Source of the DNA: Actinomycetota bacterium
GTDB taxonomy: Bacteria > Actinomycetota > Humimicrobiia > Humimicrobiales > Humimicrobiaceae
Assembly: GCA_018400395.1 (NCBI GenBank)
Contig: JAGYMN010000017.1
Span: forward strand, 1-20,188
Reading direction: 5' to 3'
DNA length: 20,188 nt
Positions 14,470 through 20,188 of this stretch are shown here, piece after piece. The notes under the pieces are model-generated. The model saw nothing but the letters and a program-made list of their open reading frames with translations, searched no databases and was not told the DNA's origin. The position numbers and the translations under genes were made by a program. Position 1 is the first letter of the stretch. The number at the start of each line of letters is the position of its first letter.

Positions 14470-15996
14470 TCAGACTCCGGATATTTTCTTAAATTCCTGC
14501 TTAAGACTGCCGTAAAGAGACCTGTATACCTGGTAGTATTTATTATATTTTTCAACATTTTTATTTTCCGGTTTTGTAAGGGTGACTTCACTTATGATCA
14601 TCCGGGCAGCTTTTCTAACATCCTCATATATGCCTGCGCCTGCGCCTGCAATTATTGCAGCTCCGTAAGAGGGTCCTTCACTGACATTCAGGGTGACTAC
14701 CCGTGTATTAAAAATGTCAGCAGTAATCTGCCTCCAGAGCCCTGATTTTGAACCTCCTCCGAAAAGTACTATCTTTTCCGAAGTTATCCCGAGCTCCTTC
14801 ATGAGTTTAAGGCAGTCATACTGGGAAAAGGATACTCCTTCCATTACTGCCCTGGAAAAATGTCTCTGATCATGCAGGTAGGAAAGCCCGAAGAAGACAC
14901 CCCTTGCATCAGGATCTGCATAAGGGGTCCTCTCTCCGGAAAGATATGGCAGGAATATAAGGCCTTCCGATCCCGGAGGTGCTTCTTCTGCCTGCTTATT
15001 TAAGAGCTCGTAACCTGAAAGCTCACTATATTTATCTTTTATTGTATCAGATACTCCGAAATTATCATGGTACCATTTATATGAACCGGCTGCAGCAAGG
15101 GTCACTCCCATGAGGTGCCAGGCTCCCCGGACCGCATGGCAGAAGCTGTGAAGTCTTCCCCTGGGGTCATATACGGGTGAATCCGAGTGGGCAAATACTA
15201 CTCCAGAAGTCCCCAGATAGTCTGAGATTATGCCCTCGTAAACTATGCCGGAACCCACTGCGCCGCCTGCCTGATCACCTGCCCCGCCTGCAATTGGTGT
15301 TCCCTGGCGGAGGCCGGTCAGAAGGGAAGCTTCTTCGGAAACACGGGATGATATATACTCCGACTCATATACAGGCGGAAGAAGGTCCCGGTCTATAGAA
15401 AGCCCCCCGATTATTGCATCCGACCAGGTCCTTTTCTCTATATCCATAAGGATTGTGCCTGATGCATCAGATACCTCAGTAGCATATGTACCGGAGAGCC
15501 TGTACCTTATATAGTCTTTGGGAAGAAGTATTTTTGCAACCCTTCTGTAGTTTTCAGGTTCTATCTGCCTGAGCCATAATATTTTGGGTGCTGTAAACCC
15601 GGTAAGTGCCCTGTTAAACGAGAGTTTTATAAACTCTTCCTCACCGCCGAAGGTTCTGTATATATCTTCGCACTGGTCTTTTGTCCTCTGATCGCACCAC
15701 AGAAGCGCCGGTCTTATTACCTTACCATCTTTATCCAGAAATACCGATCCATGCATCTGGCCGGAAAGACCTATGGCCGAGATATCACCGGGGTCTATAT
15801 TTGATAAGCTCAATACTTCTTTTACAGTATCAACTGCTGCTTCCCACCAGCTGTCGGGGTCCTGTTCTGCCCAGCCTGGTTTTGGGGTATCCATTGGATA
15901 TTCTTTTGTGGCCGAGGATATCAATTTACCATTTCTGTCTATAAGGATACACCTTGTAGAAGATGTGCCGATATCAAAACCTATAAGATATTCCAT
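14470..15996 (-). CDS. xylB: Xylulokinase
   Basis: XylB phosphorylates D-xylulose to xylulose 5-phosphate for the pentose phosphate pathway. The 508-residue FGGY-family kinase has the N-terminal phosphate-binding DIGTSSTR (8-15) and the substrate signature GQMHG (79-83). The catalytic Asp241 is in GGAGDQAG, and FGGGSKSGLW (412-421) lies in the C-terminal domain. QMHG and length point to xylulokinase over glycerol or gluconate kinases. The nearby xylose isomerase gene strengthens this. A good AGGAG (plus-strand 16002-16006) sits 5 nt before the ATG. It is the last gene of the cluster, separated from the upstream URO-D-like gene by 132 AT-rich nt in which no clear promoter or terminator is seen. 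Confidence 0.95.
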   Translation of the reverse strand: MEYLIGFDIGTSSTRCILIDRNGKLISSATKEYPMDTPKPGWAEQDPDSWWEAAVDTVKEVLSLSNIDPGDISAIGLSGQMHGSVFLDKDGKVIRPALLWCDQRTKDQCEDIYRTFGGEEEFIKLSFNRALTGFTAPKILWLRQIEPENYRRVAKILLPKDYIRYRLSGTYATEVSDASGTILMDIEKRTWSDAIIGGLSIDRDLLPPVYESEYISSRVSEEASLLTGLRQGTPIAGGAGDQAGGAVGSGIVYEGIISDYLGTSGVVFAHSDSPVYDPRGRLHSFCHAVRGAWHLMGVTLAAAGSYKWYHDNFGVSDTIKDKYSELSGYELLNKQAEEAPPGSEGLIFLPYLSGERTPYADPDARGVFFGLSYLHDQRHFSRAVMEGVSFSQYDCLKLMKELGITSEKIVLFGGGSKSGLWRQITADIFNTRVVTLNVSEGPSYGAAIIAGAGAGIYEDVRKAARMIISEVTLTKPENKNVEKYNKYYQVYRSLYGSLKQEFKKISGV

Positions 15997-16128
15997 TGGT
16001 TCTCCTGCTTCAATAAATTTACAATAAGAAAATTACTTTCATATTTTAGTAAAAATTAGAAATTTAAAATATAATCTTTTTTCATAAATCCATAATTTGA
16101 AATAAATCCTTCCATGTTAATAAAACCT

Positions 16129-17388
16129 TTATCTATATTCCTGCATGGCCTCGATCATTGCCAGCACATTCTCGAATGGGACATTTGCCTGTATATTATG
16201 TATCCCGCTAAAGACAAACCCGCCTCCGGGGCTGAAGATCTCTATAAGTTTTCTGACCTGGTCTCTTACCTCAGAAGGTGTTCCAAGCGGAAGTGTTTTC
16301 TGGGTATCTATGCCCGCTCCCCAGAATGTTATATAATCCCCATATTCTTTCTTTAATCTAACCGGATCCATCCCTTTTGCTGATATCTGTACAGGGTTTA
16401 GGATTTCAAAGCCTGCATCTATAAAGTCAGCTATCATATCAAAGATAGCACCGTCTGTATGTATGAAACACTTCCAGTCTGTATTTTCATGTATCCAGCT
16501 GTTTATCTTTTTATGGAAGGGCTTATATAGCTCCCTGTAGGTATCAAGTGATGCAAAAGTAGTGGTCTGGGTTCCAAAATCTGTTCCTGTGATCATTGCT
16601 ATGTCTATATACTGCCCCAGCTCTTTATTTATCTTCCTGTAGTTTTCAAGTGAAATTTCAGCCTGCCTTGTAAATACTTCCCTTACATAATCCTTCCTGG
16701 CAAAAGTAGAGATGTACCATTCTTCTATATCCCTTATTCCTTTTGGATCCTTAAGTCCCGGTCCCGGAACAAATGCTATATCTCCAAAACCAGAACTCCA
16801 TCCGCTGGCATTTACTGCATAATTTTTGTTCTTTCTTAGCTTTATGGCAGTCTCTTTTAGGTATTTGATATCACTCTGGCCAAGCAGGGTAAATTCTTCT
16901 ATATTGTCACTGGGGTCAAGTTCCTCTTCCACTATGGGTTTTTGCCTTATTATGGAATCAAAGAAAAACCCCCTGGCAGGCATTTTGGCACTCGGGGGGC
17001 AGTTTTTGTCCCCCCGGGGGTACTGGTATATGCTGCCATCGGTATTTTTTTCTGTATTAAAAAGCCCCGGTACAAGCACAGGGGTGCCGTCATGCAATTT
17101 CCATTCTTTCCAGTTTTCCCTTTTGTAGCCAAAAAAGGTGTCTTTGCCTTCAAGAAGTGCTGCATCTATGCCTATCTTATCCTTAAGGTCATCTTTTATC
17201 TCTCCAAGCATCTGGTAGGGATCTGTAACCTTTACAGGAGTTCCGGGATCATCAAGCCCGTAGTGCTGCCTTAGCTTATGGACTATGCTTACATGTATTC
17301 CTGATATTACTGTGGATCCAAAATCAACAGGCAGTATGTCCGGTTCTTTATGCCCGGTAGCAGCTTTTATTCTTTCCCTGGGTTCCAT
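16129..17388 (-). CDS. URO-D-superfamily protein (methyltransferase-like), function unknown
   Basis: This 419-residue protein has the TIM-barrel pattern of the uroporphyrinogen decarboxylase/corrinoid methyltransferase superfamily, clearest in the C-terminal half (IHTDGAIFDMIADFIDAGFE, WGAGIDTQKTLPLGTP, then SPGGGFVFSGIHNIQANVP). It is not the heme enzyme, because the arginine-containing MRQAGR signature near the N-terminus is absent. In MtaA/MtbA-type methyltransferases zinc is held by His-x-Cys-Gly plus a later Cys. Here the sites read His310-Thr-Asp312-Gly and His397, so both cysteines are gone. It sits between xylA and xylB on the same strand with a GAGG 4 nt before the ATG, pointing to a role in sugar use. 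Demethylation of a methoxylated sugar is one guess; no corrinoid protein is nearby. The superfamily is confident, the reaction unknown. Confidence 0.8.
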   Translation of the reverse strand: MEPRERIKAATGHKEPDILPVDFGSTVISGIHVSIVHKLRQHYGLDDPGTPVKVTDPYQMLGEIKDDLKDKIGIDAALLEGKDTFFGYKRENWKEWKLHDGTPVLVPGLFNTEKNTDGSIYQYPRGDKNCPPSAKMPARGFFFDSIIRQKPIVEEELDPSDNIEEFTLLGQSDIKYLKETAIKLRKNKNYAVNASGWSSGFGDIAFVPGPGLKDPKGIRDIEEWYISTFARKDYVREVFTRQAEISLENYRKINKELGQYIDIAMITGTDFGTQTTTFASLDTYRELYKPFHKKINSWIHENTDWKCFIHTDGAIFDMIADFIDAGFEILNPVQISAKGMDPVRLKKEYGDYITFWGAGIDTQKTLPLGTPSEVRDQVRKLIEIFSPGGGFVFSGIHNIQANVPFENVLAMIEAMQEYR

Positions 17389-17518
17389 TTTTCCTCGATT
17401 CTTTTTTTATAAATTAATATAATTTTATTATAATATTTTTTCACACTAGATTTCTATAATTCTTTATTTTTTTAATGCTGGCCCTCCACAGGATTTAAAT
17501 AATTTTCTTTTTCTATAT

Positions 17519-18841
17519 CTACTCTGCAGTGAATATATATTCATTCAATATAGACTCCAGGTATTCCTGTCTGCCTGAAGGGTTATCTATGGTTCCAGGC
17601 CCGAGGGCATATTTTTCAAGGGACTTGAAATCAGTTTCTTTTCCCGATATCTTCTTTCCGATTCCTCGGCTGTAGCTTTCATATTTTTTTGAAATAAAGT
17701 CTTTAAGTACACCGTCTTCCATTATCTTCCAGGCAGCCTTTAAGCCTTTTGCAAAGCTGTCCATTCCGGCTATATGGGCATAGAATATATCATCAGGCCT
17801 GTAAGAAGCTCTCCTTACTTTTGCGTCAAAGTTCAGTCCGCCCTTTTTAAAACCGCCCATCTCCAGTATCTCCAGCATGCAGAAGGTTGTAGAATAAATA
17901 TCTGTGGGGAACTGGTCCGTGTCCCATCCGAGGAGCATGTCACCCTGATTGGCATCTACTGAACCGAGCATTTCATTTATCCTGGCAAATCTCAGGTCGT
18001 GCTGGAAAGTGTGGCCTGCAAGTGTCGCGTGGTTTGATTCTATGTTAAATTTAAAGTCCCTTTCCAGGCCATAAGATTTTAAGAAGGCAAGTGCCGAAGC
18101 CACATCAAAATCGTATTGATGCTTTGTGGGCTCTTTTGGCTTGGGTTCTATCAGCAGCTGGCCTTCAAATCCTATCTCTTTTGCATAATCCGCTGCCATC
18201 TGTAAAAAGAACGCCATATTATCAAGTTCCAGCTGCATATCTGTATTTAAAAGTGTTTCGTATCCTTCCCTGCCTCCCCAGAAGACATAGCCCGCGCCAC
18301 CCAGCTCCGTGGTGACTTCCATAGCTTTTTTTACCTGTGCTGCCGCGTAGGCAAATACATCAGCATTGCAGCTGGTCGCAGCTCCATGCATAAATCTCGG
18401 GTTAGTGAACAGGTTGGCCGTACCCCATAAAAGCCTGATTCCCGTATCAGACATCATCTTCTTTATAATTTTTACTATACTGTCAAGATTTTTATTGGTT
18501 TCTGCAAGGGTATTGCCTTCCGGTGCTATATCCCTGTCATGAAAACAGAAGTACCTTATGCCAAGCTTCTGCATGATCTCAAAAGCTGCGTAAACCTTTT
18601 CTTCTGCAATTTTCATCGGCGAAGAACCGTTCTGCCACGGCCGCACCATCGTATCTGCTCCGAAGGGATCACTGCCCCCGTAGCCCATGGTATGCCAGAA
18701 TGCCATGGAAAACTTCAGATGTTCTTCCATGGTTTTACCTCCTACGGTCTGGCCGGCATTGTACTGTCTGAAGCACGGTCCTTTTTTAAACCTGTCACCG
18801 GAGTACTCTATTTTGCCTGTATTCGGAAAGTATTCCTTCAT
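17519..18841 (-). CDS. xylA: Xylose isomerase, class II
   Basis: XylA interconverts D-xylose and D-xylulose using two divalent metals. From the chosen start the protein is 440 residues, and its residue numbers fall exactly on those of class II enzymes. These are catalytic His101 and Asp104 (FHDRD); metal and substrate ligands Glu232 and Lys234 (IEPKPKEPTKHQYDFD); Glu268 and His271 (NIESNHATLAGHT); Asp296, Asp307 and Asp309 (SVDANQGDMLLGWDTDQ); and Asp339. A TTG at 18856 opens the frame earlier, but GGAGGG lies 7 nt before the ATG at 18841 and relatives also begin MKEYFP. It follows the ROK regulator gene by 99 nt, which hold a promoter-like element and repeats. It is the first enzyme gene of the cluster. 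Confidence 0.98.
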   Translation of the reverse strand: MKEYFPNTGKIEYSGDRFKKGPCFRQYNAGQTVGGKTMEEHLKFSMAFWHTMGYGGSDPFGADTMVRPWQNGSSPMKIAEEKVYAAFEIMQKLGIRYFCFHDRDIAPEGNTLAETNKNLDSIVKIIKKMMSDTGIRLLWGTANLFTNPRFMHGAATSCNADVFAYAAAQVKKAMEVTTELGGAGYVFWGGREGYETLLNTDMQLELDNMAFFLQMAADYAKEIGFEGQLLIEPKPKEPTKHQYDFDVASALAFLKSYGLERDFKFNIESNHATLAGHTFQHDLRFARINEMLGSVDANQGDMLLGWDTDQFPTDIYSTTFCMLEILEMGGFKKGGLNFDAKVRRASYRPDDIFYAHIAGMDSFAKGLKAAWKIMEDGVLKDFISKKYESYSRGIGKKISGKETDFKSLEKYALGPGTIDNPSGRQEYLESILNEYIFTAE

Positions 18842-18848
18842 AAAAAAT

Positions 18849-18854
18849 CCCTCC
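18849..18854 (-). promoter_or_regulatory. Ribosome binding site deciding the xylA start
   Basis: GGAGGG on the minus strand ends 7 nt before the ATG at 18841. The upstream TTG at 18854-18856 overlaps this site and so is not a credible start. Confidence 0.85.
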
Positions 18855-18857
18855 AAA

Positions 18858-18881
18858 TTTATAAAGATGTTTATAAAAATG
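18858..18881. repeat. Tandem 12-bp direct repeat in the xylA leader
   Basis: TTTATAAAGATG (18858-18869) is followed at once by TTTATAAAAATG (18870-18881), differing at one base. Each copy contains the self-complementary octamer TTTATAAA, so the two palindromes are 12 bp apart, about one helical turn. They lie between the proposed xylA -10 element and the ribosome site, where a repressor would block transcription. The link to the neighbouring ROK regulator is inference. Confidence 0.5.
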
Positions 18882-18895
18882 CCTGTTTTATAATT

Positions 18896-18924
18896 ATTAT
18901 GTCATAAATATAAATATTGTTCAC
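18896..18924 (-). promoter_or_regulatory. Candidate xylA promoter
   Basis: On the minus strand CATAAT (18896-18901) is preceded by TGA, an extended -10. GTGAAC (18919-18924) lies 17 nt further upstream. The -10 is good and the -35 weak. Transcription would begin about 48 nt before xylA. It would allow the enzyme genes to be read separately from the regulator gene. Confidence 0.4.
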
Positions 18925-18926
18925 TA

Positions 18927-18937
18927 CTGTTTAACAG
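18927..18937. promoter_or_regulatory. Operator-like palindrome before xylA
   Basis: CTGTT-T-AACAG is a perfect palindrome just upstream of the proposed -35. Its right part (ACAGCC, 18934-18939) can also pair with GGCTGT (18948-18953) across the ROK stop codon, so two alternative hairpins share the same bases. It may be a regulator site or an RNA structure at the end of the ROK gene. Evidence is sequence symmetry only. Confidence 0.3.
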
Positions 18938-18940
18938 CCA

Positions 18941-20167
18941 TTATAGCGGCTGTAAACTAAAAAATTCCGATATGACATGTGATGCAGCTCCAAGTGCGCC
19001 TACTTCGTCACCCAGTGTTGTATACTCGATCCTGGTTTCTTTCTTGATCCTTGGCAGCGAAATTTCGTTTACTTTTTTTCTGATATTATTTAAAAAATCC
19101 TTCCCCGCATTCGTGAAAATACCCTGTATTACAATAATCTCCGGGTCGTATAAAAGGATTATATTGGATATCCCGACAGCAAACCATTTAGCTACATCTT
19201 CTAAAATCTCAAGGGCAAGAGGGTCATTTTTTTTATAGGCATCAAATATATCATCAATATTTATATTTTCAGGTTTATCCTTATTAAAAACTAGCGAGGA
19301 AGGATATCTTTTATAACCCTCTCTGGCCATTCTGAGAATCCTTTTGGTGGAAACCATTGCCTCAAAGCAGCCTTTTGCTCCGCATGAGCAGATCTCATCA
19401 CCTTCCGGATTAACGGTTATATGTCCAACTTCTCCAAATAAATAATGGTCACCTCTTTTAATCTCATTATCCATTATTACCCCGGAGCCCAGTCCCTTTC
19501 CGGCTTTAAGGACTACAATATCTTTTTTCCCCTGTGCGGCACCGGCAATTTTTTCTGCAATAGCCTGAAACCTGTTATTGTTATCGACATATAAAGGTAT
19601 TCTGTCAGGAAGGTGTTTAAGTACTTCCTCTTTTAATTTTAAATTGCTCCCCCAGGACGGGAAGTGGGGTGAAAATATAACCATGCCCTCTTTATAATTC
19701 GTTATTCCGTAAGGACCTATTGCAAGACCTATGACCTTTTTCCGGTCAAGAGCTGCTTCCCCTATAACCTGTTCATAAGAATCTATTATCTTTTTTAAAA
19801 CGGAATCAAACTTTTCATTAATTTTTAATTTTATAATAATCTTTTTTAATATTTCGCCATCAAGATTGGTAACAATAGCCATAAGCCTGCTTGCAGAAAT
19901 ATCAATGCCAACGGCATACCCGCCATTTTTATTAAATTTAAAAATGTTAGGCCTTTTACCGCCAATTTCCGTAGAGCTGCCCTTACCCATATTAGATACA
20001 AGTCCTTTACCGGCATAGTAATTCATTATTTTCATAAGCGTTGTCTTGCTGAGTTTGGTTTTCCGGGACAGTTCTGCAACGGAAATCTCCCCGGATATCC
20101 TGAGGATATTCAGTATAGCCATCCTGTTGATGTACTTGAGGGTTTTTGGTTTCCTTATAACATCCAT
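18941..20167 (-). CDS. xylR: ROK-family transcriptional regulator, XylR-like
   Basis: This is a likely sugar-responsive regulator of the adjacent xylose genes. The 408-residue protein has an N-terminal winged helix-turn-helix (about 13-60; ISVAELSRKTKLSKTTLMKI forms the HTH). A ROK sugar-kinase-like domain follows from about residue 85 (GIDISASRL). The sugar-contacting EVGH (246-249) and the zinc motif CSCGAKGCFE (cysteines 260, 262, 267) are present. Where ROK kinases have NDAN with a catalytic aspartate, this protein reads VDNNNRF (194-200), so kinase activity is unlikely. Gene order with xylA and xylB supports the XylR role, though the ligand is not proven. The ATG lies 21 nt from the window end, and no ribosome site is seen upstream. 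Other ATGs inside are less likely because they would cut the HTH. Confidence 0.9.
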   Translation of the reverse strand: MDVIRKPKTLKYINRMAILNILRISGEISVAELSRKTKLSKTTLMKIMNYYAGKGLVSNMGKGSSTEIGGKRPNIFKFNKNGGYAVGIDISASRLMAIVTNLDGEILKKIIIKLKINEKFDSVLKKIIDSYEQVIGEAALDRKKVIGLAIGPYGITNYKEGMVIFSPHFPSWGSNLKLKEEVLKHLPDRIPLYVDNNNRFQAIAEKIAGAAQGKKDIVVLKAGKGLGSGVIMDNEIKRGDHYLFGEVGHITVNPEGDEICSCGAKGCFEAMVSTKRILRMAREGYKRYPSSLVFNKDKPENINIDDIFDAYKKNDPLALEILEDVAKWFAVGISNIILLYDPEIIVIQGIFTNAGKDFLNNIRKKVNEISLPRIKKETRIEYTTLGDEVGALGAASHVISEFFSLQPL

Positions 20168-20188
20168 ATATTTTTAATAAAATAAATA

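Noticed and set aside
1..20188. CRISPR arrays, insertion sequences, prophage or toxin-antitoxin genes
   Set aside because: I looked for regularly spaced repeats, transposase or integrase motifs and small paired genes on both strands and saw none.

Overview
The window reads as a stretch of chromosome from an anaerobic, moderately AT-rich bacterium. Arginine is written mostly with AGG/AGA and isoleucine often with ATA. Bacterial markers are HolB, RicT, bacterial-type thymidylate kinase and a CCA-encoding tRNA. Two gene-order fragments resemble Actinomycetota: topA...tmk-holB followed by tRNA-Thr(CGT), and argS followed by hom. An LppM-like lipoprotein fits the same picture. A deep-branching, probably uncultured anaerobic actinobacterial lineage is my best guess, but this is inference from synteny and I cannot assign a taxon. 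Oxygen-sensitive enzymes (the [4Fe-4S] quinolinate synthase and the class I two-subunit fumarase) fit an anaerobic life.

Layout. (1) 20-2611, minus strand: nadA-nadB, de novo quinolinate/NAD synthesis. (2) 2865-6747, plus strand: a type IA topoisomerase that looks archaeal, overlapping the fumarase alpha gene, then an MscS channel. (3) 6750-8142, minus strand: an LppM-like lipoprotein followed by the fumarase beta gene. The two fumarase subunits are therefore split and inverted around mscS. (4) 8373-14452, plus strand: the housekeeping run tmk-holB-ricT-tRNA-Thr-argS-hom. The first three genes overlap by 1-4 nt or nearly touch. (5) 14470-20167, minus strand: a xylose-use cluster of ROK regulator, xylA, an unusual URO-D-superfamily protein and xylB.

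The xyl genes form a coherent pathway. XylA converts xylose to xylulose, XylB phosphorylates it, and the ROK protein probably senses the sugar. The odd member is the URO-D-superfamily protein between xylA and xylB. It lacks the arginine-rich N-terminal signature of the heme enzyme, and the cysteine of the corrinoid-methyltransferase zinc motif is replaced. It is the best candidate here for new biology. No transporter, corrinoid protein, CRISPR array, insertion sequence or prophage gene is visible. No gene-free stretch exceeds 300 bases; the largest gaps are 2612-2864 and 8143-8372.
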